Below are positions 7,865-16,815 of a stretch of DNA of 64,000 nt, piece after piece. Where the stretch lies: NCBI RefSeq assembly GCF_001552375.1, contig NZ_BCRB01000006.1, positions 16,764 to 80,763 on the forward strand, read 5' to 3'. The position numbers were made by a program, and so were the translations under genes. The notes under the pieces were generated by a model. That model saw nothing but the letters and a program-made list of their open reading frames with translations, was not told the DNA's origin and searched no databases. Within the stretch, counting starts at the first letter, position 1; the number at the start of each line of letters is the position of its first letter. The DNA is from Cellulomonas iranensis NBRC 101100 = JCM 18110 (GTDB taxonomy: Bacteria > Actinomycetota > Actinomycetes > Actinomycetales > Cellulomonadaceae).

Positions 7865-8668
7865 TCAGCCGCGCGCCCAGCCCTCGCTCGGCGCCCCCGC
7901 GACCGCGATCTCGTCGCGCCGGTCGGCGAACAGCCGGACGATGCTCACGGACGCGGGTGCCACGCGCAGCTGGCTCCAGGTGCCCGGATCGGACCCGAGC
8001 GTGACGCCGAGCGCCGCGCGGATCGCCACCGCGTGCGACACGACCACGACCGTGCGGTCCCCGCCGCCGGCGCGCAGCGCGTCGAGCCCGCGCCGCAGCC
8101 GCTCGCCCACGTCGGCGATGGACTCGCCGCCGGGCGGCCGCACGCGGCCCGACGTGTGCCACGGCTCGAGCTCGCCGGGCCACCGCTCCTCGATCTGCTC
8201 GGCCGTGAGCCCCTGCCACGCGCCGAAGTCGGCCTCCTGGAAGGCCGCGTCGGTGCGCACCGGCAGCCCGAGCCGCTCGGCGATCACCGCGGCGGTCTCC
8301 TGCGTGCGCACCATCGGGGACGCGACGACCTCGCCCGGGAAGGGGATGTCCCCCCACAGGTCGCGTCCGACGCGCTCGACGAGCGCCGCGGCGGACCGGG
8401 CCTGCGCACGGCCGTGCTCGTCGAGCGGCGGACCGGGCTCCGACGAGCCCGAGTACCCGCGGGACACCGTCATCGTCGTCTGGCCGTGCCGCACCAGCAC
8501 GACCGTCGTCGGCTGCTCGTCGTCGAAGCGCGGCGACGCGCCGGACGGCCGGGACGCCCGGCGCCGCGGCGTGGCCGAGGCGCCCGACGCGGTCGGGTCC
8601 GCCGGGTCGACCGCGAGCGGGTCGAAGGTCGGGTCGGGCGAGGCGTCGGCCGGCTGCGTCGGGGTCAC
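7865..8668 (-). CDS. histidine phosphatase family protein
   Basis: A 267-residue protein with a disordered N terminus of about 60 residues and a histidine-phosphatase domain. Catalytic features: LVRHGQT (phosphohistidine), Arg in ASPMVRTQET, Glu in EADFGAW and the second His in VVVSHAVAIRAALG. In many actinobacteria the same domain is the C-terminal half of an RNase H/acid phosphatase located beside the zinc-ribbon gene, as here, but no RNase H domain is visible. The GTG at 8666-8668 is the likely start because it lies beyond the upstream stop codon; the N terminus is uncertain. Confidence 0.8.
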   Translation of the reverse strand: MTPTQPADASPDPTFDPLAVDPADPTASGASATPRRRASRPSGASPRFDDEQPTTVVLVRHGQTTMTVSRGYSGSSEPGPPLDEHGRAQARSAAALVERVGRDLWGDIPFPGEVVASPMVRTQETAAVIAERLGLPVRTDAAFQEADFGAWQGLTAEQIEERWPGELEPWHTSGRVRPPGGESIADVGERLRRGLDALRAGGGDRTVVVVSHAVAIRAALGVTLGSDPGTWSQLRVAPASVSIVRLFADRRDEIAVAGAPSEGWARG

Positions 8669-8775
8669 CCCCGCAGTCTCGGCCGTGGGCGCCCGGGCGT
8701 CCAACCGGTGTCGGCGCGCCACCGCCCCCGCCCGGGCGCGGCCTCCCGCACCGGCGGGCCCGCGGTCCGCGGGCG

Positions 8776-9513
8776 TCAGCCCTCGGCGCCCCGCACGAGG
8801 ATCCGGCCGCACTCCTCGCAGCGCACGATCGCGTCCGCCGGGCGCGCACGGATCGCCTCGAGGTCGAGCGGGTTGAGCTCGAGGCGGCAGCCCTCGCAGC
8901 GGCTGCCGCGCAGGGCCGCGGCCCCGCTGCCGCCGAGCTGGCCGCGCAGCCGCTCGTAGAGCGCCACGAGCCCGGCGTCGAGCCCGTCCGCGGTGCGGTC
9001 GCGCTGCGCACGCACGCGGTCGGCCTCGGCGTCGACCTGCGCCCAGCCGGCGTCGCGCTCGGCGACGACCTCGTCGCGCGCGGACACGAGCGCGGCGTGC
9101 GCCTGCTCGAGCTCGGCGAGCGCCGCCTCATGGGCTTCGAGCCGCTCCATGACCTCGAGCTCGACGTCCTCGAGGTGCGACTGCCGGGCCGCGAGGCTCG
9201 CGAGCTCGCTCGTGAGCGCCTGCGCGTCCTTCGCCGACACCTGCCCCGCGTCGAGGCGCTGCTGGTCGCGCGTGGCGCGGTTGCGCACCTGGGCGACGTC
9301 GGCCTCGGCCTTCGCGAGCTCGGCGCGCAGGTCGGAGGCCGCCGTGCGCGACGTGACGAGCGCGGTGTCGAGGTCCGCGAGCTGGGCGTCGAGCTCGACG
9401 ATCCGGGCGAGCGCCGGGAGCGACCGCCGCTGGTGCGCGAGCTGCGCGAGTCGGGTGTCGAGCTCCTGGACGTCGAGGAGTCGTCGCTGGTCGGCTGCGG
9501 GGGCGGTGCTCAC
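8776..9513 (-). CDS. coiled-coil zinc-ribbon protein
   Basis: A 245-residue protein with a long antiparallel coiled coil (about residues 10-170, heptads rich in Ala, Leu, Glu and Arg) and a C-terminal zinc ribbon with CEGC and CEEC. This is the actinobacterial C4-type zinc ribbon family (Rv2229c-like). The GTG start has AAGGA six to seven bases upstream. Its start overlaps the Nif3-like stop by four bases (GTGA), so it is co-translated with it. Exact role unknown; nucleic-acid binding has been suggested for the family. Confidence 0.85.
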   Translation of the reverse strand: MSTAPAADQRRLLDVQELDTRLAQLAHQRRSLPALARIVELDAQLADLDTALVTSRTAASDLRAELAKAEADVAQVRNRATRDQQRLDAGQVSAKDAQALTSELASLAARQSHLEDVELEVMERLEAHEAALAELEQAHAALVSARDEVVAERDAGWAQVDAEADRVRAQRDRTADGLDAGLVALYERLRGQLGGSGAAALRGSRCEGCRLELNPLDLEAIRARPADAIVRCEECGRILVRGAEG

Positions 9514-10697
9514 GGAGATCCTTCCGGCTGGGACGTCTGCCGCACGTGTCCCGTCCACGGGTCGGTGCGGCGCGTGCTGACGCGGGTCTCCACCGTAGTG
9601 CCCCCGGCTGCCAGGTCGGCGCGCAGGTCCACCGCGGCGCGCGGCAGCCACACCCACTCGGACGCCGCGTGCGCGAGGTCGACCAGCGCGGGCCGCGGCG
9701 GGCCGCCCGCCGACTCGAACGCGGCGCGTTCCTGCTGCTCGGACGCGGGGTGGTGACGCAGGTCCGCCGTGACGTACGCGTCGACGTCGGCGGCGCGCAC
9801 GGCGTCGAACAGCGAGTCGCCCGACCCGCCGAGCACGGCGACGCGCCGCACGGGCATGTCCGGGTCGCCCGCCCAGCGCACGCCCTGCGCCGTGGCGGGC
9901 ACGGCCGCGGCGACGTCGGCGGCGAACCGCACGAGCGGCACGGGCTCCGGGAGCGTCCCGACGCGCCCGAGCCCCGTGTCACCGGGCAGCGCCGCGAGCT
10001 CGAGGACGTCGAACGCGGGCTCCTCGTACGGGTGCGCCGCGCGCATGGCGGCGACGACGCGCGCCCGCAGGCCGCGGGGCGCGACCATCTCGACGCGCAC
10101 CTCGGGCAGCGTCTCGCGGCGCCCGACCTCGCCGACCGCGGGTGCCGCACCCGCGAGCGGCGTGAACGTCCCTTGCCCGGTGGTGGTCCAGGCGCACCGC
10201 TCGTAGGCGCCCACGTGCCCGGCGCCGGCGGCGGCCATCGCGTCGACGAGCGCGTCGGCGACGTCGACCGGCGCCATCACCACGTGCTTGTCGAGCGCGG
10301 GCGCGTCGGCGGCCACGAGCGGCACGGTGCCGACGAGGCCGAGGACGTCGGCGAGCGACTCGGCGACACCGCCGTGCGCCGAGTCCGCGTTGGTGTGCGC
10401 CGTGTACAGGCCGCACCCCGCGCGGACCAGGCGGTGCACGAGCGCACCCTTGTACGTCGTGGCGGCGACCGAGTGCACGGGTCGCAGCAGCAGCGGGTGG
10501 TGGGTCACGAGCAGGTCGGCGCCCCACTCCTCGGCCTCGTCGACGACCGCCGCGACGGGGTCGACGGCGAACAGCACGCGCCGCACGGGCGCGGCGGGGT
10601 CGCCGACCGCGAGGCCGACGCGGTCCCACTGCTCGGCGGTGCGGGGCGGGTACCGGGTCTCCAGGGCGCGGACGACGTCCGCGAGCGTCGCGGTCAC
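9510..10697 (-). CDS. Nif3-like dinuclear metal centre protein
   Basis: A 395-residue YbgI/Nif3 family protein. Metal ligands occur as VTHHPLLL near residue 67, YTAHTNAD near residue 103, and the C-terminal DLRHHPASEQQ and HAASEW. An inserted PII-like domain carries AHPYEEPAFDV. The family forms toroidal hexamers and is proposed to act as a metal chaperone, hydrolase or GTP cyclohydrolase 1 type 2; substrate unknown. The GTG start overlaps the upstream dehydrogenase stop (GTGA), and its own stop overlaps the zinc-ribbon gene. Confidence 0.9.
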   Translation of the reverse strand: MTATLADVVRALETRYPPRTAEQWDRVGLAVGDPAAPVRRVLFAVDPVAAVVDEAEEWGADLLVTHHPLLLRPVHSVAATTYKGALVHRLVRAGCGLYTAHTNADSAHGGVAESLADVLGLVGTVPLVAADAPALDKHVVMAPVDVADALVDAMAAAGAGHVGAYERCAWTTTGQGTFTPLAGAAPAVGEVGRRETLPEVRVEMVAPRGLRARVVAAMRAAHPYEEPAFDVLELAALPGDTGLGRVGTLPEPVPLVRFAADVAAAVPATAQGVRWAGDPDMPVRRVAVLGGSGDSLFDAVRAADVDAYVTADLRHHPASEQQERAAFESAGGPPRPALVDLAHAASEWVWLPRAAVDLRADLAAGGTTVETRVSTRRTDPWTGHVRQTSQPEGSP

Positions 10698-11743
10698 GGC
10701 AGCACGAGCGCCTTGGTGCACGTGCGCTCGTCCATCGCGCGGTACGCGTCCGCGACGTCGTCGAGCGCGAACGTCCCGTCGAACACCAGGCCCGGCTCGA
10801 TGGTCCCGGCCCACACGTCGGGCAGCAGCCCCTCGATGTAGCCGCGCACGGGCGCGACGCCGCCGACCACGCCCTTGTTCGTGCCGAACATCAGCCCGAC
10901 CGGCAGCTCGGGACCGCCCGCGGGGACGCCGACGAACCCGACGCGGCCACCGGGCCGCACGGTCGCGAGCGCCTGCGCCATCGACTCCTTGGTGCCGACG
11001 CACTCGAGCACGCCGTCAGGCCCGACGCCGCCGAGCAGGTCGAGCACGGCGGCCGCGCCCTCGTCGCCACGCTCGGCGACGACGTCGGTCGCGCCGAACC
11101 GGCGCGCGAGCGCCTGCCGGGCCGGGTTGCGCGACATCGCGACGATCCGCTCGGCACCGAGCCGGCGCGCCGCGATGACGCCGCACAGCCCGACCGCGCC
11201 GTCGCCGACGACCGCCACGGTCGACCCGGCGCGCACGCCCGCCGACAGCGCGGCGTGGTGCCCGGTCCCGAGCACGTCCGTGAGCGTGAGGACGTGCGGC
11301 AGCAGCGCGTCGTCCGGGTGCTCGGGCGTGACGACGAGCGTGCCGTCGGCCAGGGGCACGCGCACGTACTCGCCCTGCGCGCCGTCGGACGGCACGCCGT
11401 CGTGGTCGGGCGAGCCCCACCACGCGACCTGCTCGCACGAGGTGTGGACGCCGTTGCGGCAGTGCACGCACGTGTTGTCGCAGATCGAGAACGGCGCGAC
11501 GACGAAGTCGCCGACGCGCACGCGACGCACGTCGGACCCGACCTCCTCGACCACGCCGACGAACTCGTGCCCGATCCGGTGAGGGCCGTCGGTGGGCCGC
11601 ACGCCGCGGTAGCCCCACAGGTCGGAGCCGCACACGCACGTCGCCACGACGCGCACGACCGCATCGGTGGGTCGCTGGATCTCGGGGTCCGGCACCTGCT
11701 CGACGCGCACGTCGCGGGGGCCGTGGATCACTGTCGCTCGCAC
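10694..11743 (-). CDS. zinc-dependent alcohol dehydrogenase family oxidoreductase
   Basis: A 349-residue MDR-superfamily enzyme. The catalytic zinc ligands are Cys in CVCGSDLWG and the HE pair in GHEFVGVVEE; the structural zinc lobe shows CDNTCVHCRNGVHTSC. A Rossmann motif VVGDGAVGLCG precedes the cofactor-binding region. Substrate cannot be told from sequence. It is the first gene of the overlapping trio with the Nif3-like and zinc-ribbon genes; that linkage is probably transcriptional only. Confidence 0.88.
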   Translation of the reverse strand: MRATVIHGPRDVRVEQVPDPEIQRPTDAVVRVVATCVCGSDLWGYRGVRPTDGPHRIGHEFVGVVEEVGSDVRRVRVGDFVVAPFSICDNTCVHCRNGVHTSCEQVAWWGSPDHDGVPSDGAQGEYVRVPLADGTLVVTPEHPDDALLPHVLTLTDVLGTGHHAALSAGVRAGSTVAVVGDGAVGLCGVIAARRLGAERIVAMSRNPARQALARRFGATDVVAERGDEGAAAVLDLLGGVGPDGVLECVGTKESMAQALATVRPGGRVGFVGVPAGGPELPVGLMFGTNKGVVGGVAPVRGYIEGLLPDVWAGTIEPGLVFDGTFALDDVADAYRAMDERTCTKALVLP

Positions 11744-11831
11744 ACCGGAAGCCTACGGCGCGGGCCACCCGCGGCGCCCGGCGACGGCGGCGTCGGCGCT
11801 GCCCGCACGCCGGTAGGCTGACCGACCGCAG

Positions 11832-11908
11832 GGGCCTGTAGCTCAGTTGGTCAGAGCGCCGCGCTTACACCGCGGAGGTCGTCGGTTCGAGACCGGCCGG
11901 GCCCACCA
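11832..11908 (+). tRNA. tRNA-Val (anticodon UAC), CCA encoded
   Basis: Cloverleaf with acceptor arms GGGCCTG and CGGGCCC, anticodon stem CCGCG/CGCGG around the loop CTTACAC (anticodon TAC) and a GGTTCGAGACC T arm. The 3' CCA is encoded. Confidence 0.95.
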
Positions 11909-11974
11909 GCACGCGTCACCGGGCCCGGGACCCGAGCGTCGCGCGCGCGCCGCGTGATCGACGCCGCACGGGCG

Positions 11975-12442
11975 TCAGAGCGTCGCGAGGGCCTCGCGGT
12001 AGGCCTCGAGGGGTCGCGCACGGCCACGCGGGTGCACCAGGCTCCAGCGCAGCACGCCGTCGGCGTCGACGAGGAACGAGCCGCGCAGCGCGTGCCCGGT
12101 CGACTCGTCGAGCACGCCGAAGGCACGCGCTGCCGCGCCGTGCGGCCAGAAGTCCGACAGCAGGTCGAACGGGTAGCCCTCACGCTCCGCCCAGGCGCGC
12201 AGCGTGAACATCGCGTCGCACGACACCGCGACGAGCCGGGCGCCGGCGTCGTCGAACAGGCCGATCTCGTCGCGCAGCTCGCCGAGCTCGCCCGTGCAGG
12301 TGCACGAGAACGCGAAGGGGACGAACACGAGCACGAGCGGCTCGCCGCGCAGCTCGGACAGCGCCACGGGCGTGCCGTGCGTGTCGGGCAGCGTGAGGTC
12401 GGGGACGGGGTCGCCGACGCGCAGGGTCTGCCCTGCGCTCAC
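11975..12442 (-). CDS. AhpE-like peroxiredoxin
   Basis: A 155-residue thioredoxin-fold peroxidase resembling mycobacterial AhpE. The active-site segment is PFAFSCTCTGEL: the peroxidatic Cys is the one in CTGE (residue 49); an extra Cys (47) replaces the Gly usual two residues earlier. The GTG start overlaps the DUF3052 stop (GTGA), so the pair is one operon. The order ahpE-DUF3052-aceE is the same as in Mycobacterium (Rv2238c, Rv2239c, Rv2241), supporting the assignment. Likely reduces peroxides and peroxynitrite in the cytoplasm. Confidence 0.9.
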   Translation of the reverse strand: MSAGQTLRVGDPVPDLTLPDTHGTPVALSELRGEPLVLVFVPFAFSCTCTGELGELRDEIGLFDDAGARLVAVSCDAMFTLRAWAEREGYPFDLLSDFWPHGAAARAFGVLDESTGHALRGSFLVDADGVLRWSLVHPRGRARPLEAYREALATL

Positions 12443-12861
12443 TTGCCGCGGCCGCGCGTCGCCAGACGCGTGGCCGACCAGTCGGGGCCGATGGCGAACG
12501 TCGTCATCGCGTGCAGGCCGGACGTGGTCGCGGCCTCCTCGATGTCGGAGTGCGACACGTGGCCCGGGCGCCCGGCCTTCGGCGAGAACACCCAGATGGG
12601 GCCCGAGTCGTCGAGGACCGTCATCGCGTCGACGAGGTAGTCGGTGAGGTCGCCGTCGTCGTCGCGGAACCAGATGATCGCGCCGTCCGTGACGTCGTCG
12701 TAGTCCTCGTCGACGAGCTCGCTGCCGGTGACGGCCTCGAGCGCCGCGCGCACGTCCCCGTCGACGTCGTCGTCGTAGCCGAGCTCCTGGATCGTCTGCC
12801 CGGAGCTGAAGCCGAGCCGAGCGACCGCCTGAGACACGGCGTCGTCCGCGGTGGGTGACAC
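12439..12861 (-). CDS. DUF3052 protein
   Basis: A 140-residue acidic protein starting at GTG 12859-12861 with AGAAGGGA upstream. Recognisable by LGFSSGQTIQELGYDDDVD, IIWFRDDDGDLTDYLVD and VFSPKAGRPGHV, matching the actinobacterial DUF3052 family (Rv2239c). Function unknown. It heads the operon with the peroxiredoxin and is divergent from aceE, an arrangement conserved across actinobacteria. Confidence 0.88.
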   Translation of the reverse strand: MSPTADDAVSQAVARLGFSSGQTIQELGYDDDVDGDVRAALEAVTGSELVDEDYDDVTDGAIIWFRDDDGDLTDYLVDAMTVLDDSGPIWVFSPKAGRPGHVSHSDIEEAATTSGLHAMTTFAIGPDWSATRLATRGRGK

Positions 12862-12993
12862 GTCGAGCGGTTCCCTTCTCCCGGGGCCGCTCACGTGACG
12901 CGGACCCACCTGTTGATGTCGGGACACGTTAGCCCACCGCACGCCCCGAGGCCCTGGGAAGCGGGCAGCGGGAACGCGTGTCACCGACGTCAC

Positions 12994-13007
12994 GCCCTGA
13001 TCAGGGC
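12994..13007. promoter_or_regulatory. 14-bp palindrome in the DUF3052/aceE intergenic region
   Basis: GCCCTGATCAGGGC is a perfect palindrome in the roughly 300-bp divergent region, 152 bp before the aceE start. It is a candidate operator for one of the two promoters; the regulator is unknown. The rest of this region holds no clear consensus promoter. Confidence 0.35.
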
Positions 13008-13159
13008 CCGCGGGTGTGACTTTCGGGCCTCGCCGGACGGAGAATGGTGCGACCACCCGCCATCCCCCTGCCGACACGTGTCAGGGCGTCGGGTGCCGAC
13101 ACGGAGCGTGCCGAGGCGCCGACAGGCGCCGGGCGCGCACGAGACGCGAAGGAGCACCG

Positions 13160-15907
13160 GTGGCTTCCATCGACGAGACGGGCCCCCTGATCGGCGGTCT
13201 GCTTAGCCAGGTCCCGGACATCGACCCGGAGGAGACCGGTGAGTGGCTCGAGTCCCTCGACGGCCTGATCGGGGACAAGGGCGGCCCGCGCGCGCGGTAC
13301 GTCCTCATGAGCCTGCTGCGGCACGCACGTGAGCGCAACGTCGCGATCCCGGCGTCGCTGAACACCCCGTACGTCAACACCATCGCGGTGCACAACGAGC
13401 CGTACTTCCCGGGCGACGAGGTCATCGAGCGCCGCTACCGCTCCTGGATCCGCTGGAACGCCGCCGTCATGGTGACGCGCGCGCAGCGTCCCGGCATCTC
13501 GGTCGGCGGCCACATCTCGTCGTACGCGTCGGTCGCGACGCTCACCGAGGTCGGCCTCAACCACTTCTTCCGCGGCAAGGACCACCCCGGCGGCGGCGAC
13601 CAGGTGTACTTCCAGGGGCATGCCTCCCCCGGCGTGTACGCGCGTGGCCTGCTCGAGGGCCGCCTGACCGAGCACCAGCTCGACGGGTTCCGCCAGGAGC
13701 TGTCGCACCCCGGCGGCGGCCTGCCGTCGTACCCGCACCCGCGCCTCGCGCCCGACCTGTGGGAGTTCCCCACGGTGTCGATGGGCCTGGGCCCGTCGTC
13801 GGCGATCTACCAGGCGTGGACCAACCGCTACCTGCACAACCGCGGGATCAAGGACACGAGCCAGCAGGACGTCTGGGCGTTCCTCGGCGACGGCGAGATG
13901 GACGAGCCCGAGTCGCGCGGCATGCTGCAGCACGCCGCCCAGCAGGGCCTGGACAACCTCACGTTCGTCGTGAACTGCAACCTGCAGCGCCTCGACGGCC
14001 CGGTCCGCGGCAACGGCAAGATCATCCAGGAGCTCGAGGCGCAGTTCCGCGGCGCCGGCTGGAACGTCATCAAGGTCATCTGGGGCCGCGAGTGGGACAC
14101 CCTGCTCAACGCCGACAAGGACCGCGCGCTCGTGCACCTCATGAACACGACGCCCGACGGCGACTTCCAGACGTTCCGCGCCGAGGACGGCGCGTTCATC
14201 CGCGAGCACTTCTTCGGGCGCGACCCGCGCACCAAGCAGCTCGTCGAGAAGATGACGGACGACGAGATCTGGGCGCTCAAGCGCGGCGGCCACGACTACC
14301 GCAAGCTCTACGCGGCGTACAAGGCCGCACGTGAGCACACCGGCCAGCCGACCGTCATCCTCGCGCACACCATCAAGGGCTACGGCCTGGGCTCGGGCTT
14401 CGCCGGGCGCAACGCCACGCACCAGATGAAGAAGCTCAAGATCGACGAGCTCAAGACGCTGCGCGACTCGCTGCACATCCCGATCACGGACGAGCAGCTC
14501 GAGGCCGACCCGTACCTGCCCCCGTACTACAACCCGGGGCCGGAGGACGAGGCGATCCAGTACATGCTCGAGCGTCGCCGTCAGCTCGGCGGCTTCGTGC
14601 CCGAGCGCCGCAGCACGCACACCAAGCTCACGCTGCCGGGCGACAAGGTCTACGAGACGCTCGCCAAGGGCTCGGGCACGCAGGAGGTCGCCACGACCAT
14701 GGCGCTCGTGCGCCTGTTCAAGGACCTCGTGAAGGACAAGGAGTTCGGCCACCGCCTGGTGCCGATCATCCCCGACGAGGCGCGCACGTTCGGCCTGGAC
14801 TCGATCTTCCCGAGCGCGAAGATCTTCAACACCAACGGCCAGAACTACATGGCCGTGGACCGCGAGCTCATGCTGAGCTACAAGGAGTCCGAGGCCGGGC
14901 AGATCATGCACACCGGCATCAACGAGGCCGGGTCCGCGTCCGCGTTCCAGGCGGTCGGCACGTCGTACGCCACGCACGGCGAGCCGCTGATCCCGTTCTA
15001 CTTCTACTACTCGATGTTCGGGTTCCAGCGCACCGGCGACCAGTTCTGGGCCGCGGGCGACCAGATGGCGCGCGGGTTCCTCATCGGCGCCACCGCCGGC
15101 CGCACGACCCTGACGGGCGAGGGCCTGCAGCACGCCGACGGCCACTCGCCGCTGCTCGCGGGCACCATGTCGCACGTCGTGCACTACGACCCGGCCTACG
15201 GGTACGAGATCCGGCACATCGTGCGCGACGGCATCGAGCGGATGTTCGGCGAGAACGCGCAGGGCCGCGACCAGGACGTCATCTACTACCTGACGGTCTA
15301 CAACGAGCCGATGGTGCAGCCGGCGGAGCCCGAGGGCGTCGACGTCGAGGGCATCCTCAAGGGCATCCACCTGGTGTCCCCGGCCGAGGGTGACGGGCCG
15401 CGCGCCCAGATCCTCGCGTCCGGCGTCGCCGTGCCGTGGGCGATCGAGGCGCAGCACCTGCTCGCCGAGGACTGGGGCGTGCGCGCCGCGGTCTGGTCGG
15501 TCACCAGCTGGAACGAGCTGCGCCGCGAGGCGCTCGCCGCCGAGCAGCACGCGTTCCTGCACCCGGGCGAGGAGCCCCGCACGCCGTACCTCACCGCCAA
15601 GCTGCAGGGCGCCGAGGGCCCGTTCGTCGCCACCACGGACTTCGACCACCTGGTCGCCGACCAGGTGCGCGCGTGGGTCCCCGGCCGGTACGCGACGCTC
15701 GGCGCCGACGGCTTCGGCTTCTCGGACACGCGGGCCGCCGCACGTCGTCACTTCAAGATCGACGGGCCGTCGACCGTCGTGCGCGTGCTGCAGCAGCTCG
15801 TGCTCGAGGGCAAGGTCGACCCGTCCCTGCCCGCGCAGGCCATCGAGCGCTACCGCCTGCACGACGTCACGGCCGGCACGTCCGGCAACACGGGCGGCGA
15901 CGCCTGA
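13160..15907 (+). CDS. aceE: pyruvate dehydrogenase E1 component, homodimeric type
   Basis: A 915-residue thiamine-diphosphate enzyme (family usually 880-930) that decarboxylates pyruvate and acetylates the E2 lipoyl domain, giving acetyl-CoA. The ThDP-binding motif [10 protein letters not shown] followed by VVNCN lies near residue 245. Other family blocks are [28 protein letters not shown] and [15 protein letters not shown]. The GTG start at 13160 has GAAGGAG five bases upstream. It lies beside the fatty-acid synthesis block, which consumes its product. The E2 and E3 genes are elsewhere. Confidence 0.97.
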   Translation: MASIDETGPLIGGLLSQVPDIDPEETGEWLESLDGLIGDKGGPRARYVLMSLLRHARERNVAIPASLNTPYVNTIAVHNEPYFPGDEVIERRYRSWIRWNAAVMVTRAQRPGISVGGHISSYASVATLTEVGLNHFFRGKDHPGGGDQVYFQGHASPGVYARGLLEGRLTEHQLDGFRQELSHPGGGLPSYPHPRLAPDLWEFPTVSMGLGPSSAIYQAWTNRYLHNRGIKDTSQQDVWAFLGDGEMDEPESRGMLQHAAQQGLDNLTFVVNCNLQRLDGPVRGNGKIIQELEAQFRGAGWNVIKVIWGREWDTLLNADKDRALVHLMNTTPDGDFQTFRAEDGAFIREHFFGRDPRTKQLVEKMTDDEIWALKRGGHDYRKLYAAYKAAREHTGQPTVILAHTIKGYGLGSGFAGRNATHQMKKLKIDELKTLRDSLHIPITDEQLEADPYLPPYYNPGPEDEAIQYMLERRRQLGGFVPERRSTHTKLTLPGDKVYETLAKGSGTQEVATTMALVRLFKDLVKDKEFGHRLVPIIPDEARTFGLDSIFPSAKIFNTNGQNYMAVDRELMLSYKESEAGQIMHTGINEAGSASAFQAVGTSYATHGEPLIPFYFYYSMFGFQRTGDQFWAAGDQMARGFLIGATAGRTTLTGEGLQHADGHSPLLAGTMSHVVHYDPAYGYEIRHIVRDGIERMFGENAQGRDQDVIYYLTVYNEPMVQPAEPEGVDVEGILKGIHLVSPAEGDGPRAQILASGVAVPWAIEAQHLLAEDWGVRAAVWSVTSWNELRREALAAEQHAFLHPGEEPRTPYLTAKLQGAEGPFVATTDFDHLVADQVRAWVPGRYATLGADGFGFSDTRAAARRHFKIDGPSTVVRVLQQLVLEGKVDPSLPAQAIERYRLHDVTAGTSGNTGGDA

Positions 15908-15922
15908 CGCGCGCCCCCGCGC

Positions 15923-15963
15923 ACGACGAGACCCCCGGCCGCAGCGGCCGGGGGTCTCGTCGT
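15923..15963. terminator. strong bidirectional terminator after aceE
   Basis: A perfect 19-bp stem with a 3-base loop (CAG) lies between the stop of aceE and the stop of the convergent TPR-like gene. It is the strongest hairpin in the window. Confidence 0.9.
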
Positions 15964-16012
15964 TCCTGGACCGTGACGCGGAGGCAGCCGCCGTGGCGGC
16001 GCCTGCCCGGCG

Positions 16013-16699
16013 TCAGGTGCCGGGGATGGACTGCTGGGCCTGCGCGACCTCGCGCGTCAGCTCCGCCTTGAGCGGAGCGACGGCCGAGGCGTCGGGGTAG
16101 AGGTCGAGCGACGCCAGGTGCTGCTTGGCCTCGAGGGGACGGTCGGCCAGCAGCGCGGCGTGCACGAGCGCGCGCGCGACCTCGGGGGCGTGCTCGCGGG
16201 GACGCCAGTGCCCGACGCCGAGGTTGAGCGCCTCGACGGGCTGCCCCGCCTCGGACAGCAGCGCGAGCGCCTGCGCGAGCGCGAGCCCGGACGGGTCGCG
16301 CTCGGCCGCGGTCGTGAGCCGCCGGATGGTGCCCTCGTGGTCGTCGCGGACCGAGAGCCGCGCGAGCTCCACGAGCGGGTACCAGGCGCGGGGGTTGCCG
16401 GCGAGCTCCTCCCCCAGGGCCCAGACCGCCAGATCGGCGGCGTGCTGCCGCTCGTGCTCGGCGTTCGGGGCCGTCAGCGGGTCGTCCTCCGGCACGGACT
16501 CGGCGGCGCGGCGGCGGACGATCTCGGCGAGCGCCTGGAAGGCCCGTTCGTTGTTGGGGTCGTCGCTCAGCATCGACCGCAGCGCGTCCTCGTGGAGGGT
16601 GTCCCCCCGGCGCGAGGCCGTCGTCGGGCGGCGCGCCCCGACCCGGGAGGCCGAGGAGGGTCGCCGCATGAGCTGGCGCAGGCGGGGCAGGAGAGCCAT
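16013..16699 (-). CDS. TPR-like helical protein, function unknown
   Basis: A 228-residue soluble protein. After a basic N terminus it is a series of helix pairs with TPR character: DPNNERAFQALAEIVRR, ELAGNPRAWYPLVELARL, RDPSGLALAQALALLSEAG and ADRPLEAKQHLASLDLYP. I cannot assign a function. It is divergent from the PucR-type regulator and convergent with aceE. Confidence 0.65.
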   Translation of the reverse strand: MALLPRLRQLMRRPSSASRVGARRPTTASRRGDTLHEDALRSMLSDDPNNERAFQALAEIVRRRAAESVPEDDPLTAPNAEHERQHAADLAVWALGEELAGNPRAWYPLVELARLSVRDDHEGTIRRLTTAAERDPSGLALAQALALLSEAGQPVEALNLGVGHWRPREHAPEVARALVHAALLADRPLEAKQHLASLDLYPDASAVAPLKAELTREVAQAQQSIPGT

Positions 16700-16773
16700 G
16701 GCGCGACCTTATCCGTTCTGCCCCGTCCGCACCCGTTCTGGGAGCGCCCCCGCCGTTCGACGACGCGCGACGG

Positions 16774-16794
16774 CTTTGTCGACTTCCCACAAGC
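16774..16794. promoter_or_regulatory. putative FasR-type operator, site 1
   Basis: CTTTGT-N9-ACAAGC, 21 bp before the proposed start of the PucR-type regulator gene. The same half sites with the same 9-bp spacing recur before fabD (18105-18125), suggesting one regulator for both promoters. A TATGCT -10-like element follows at 16802-16807, which would place transcription start near the ATG at 16816 and give a leaderless mRNA. Confidence 0.6.
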
Positions 16795-16815
16795 CCGCCG
16801 CCTATGCTCGCGGCC

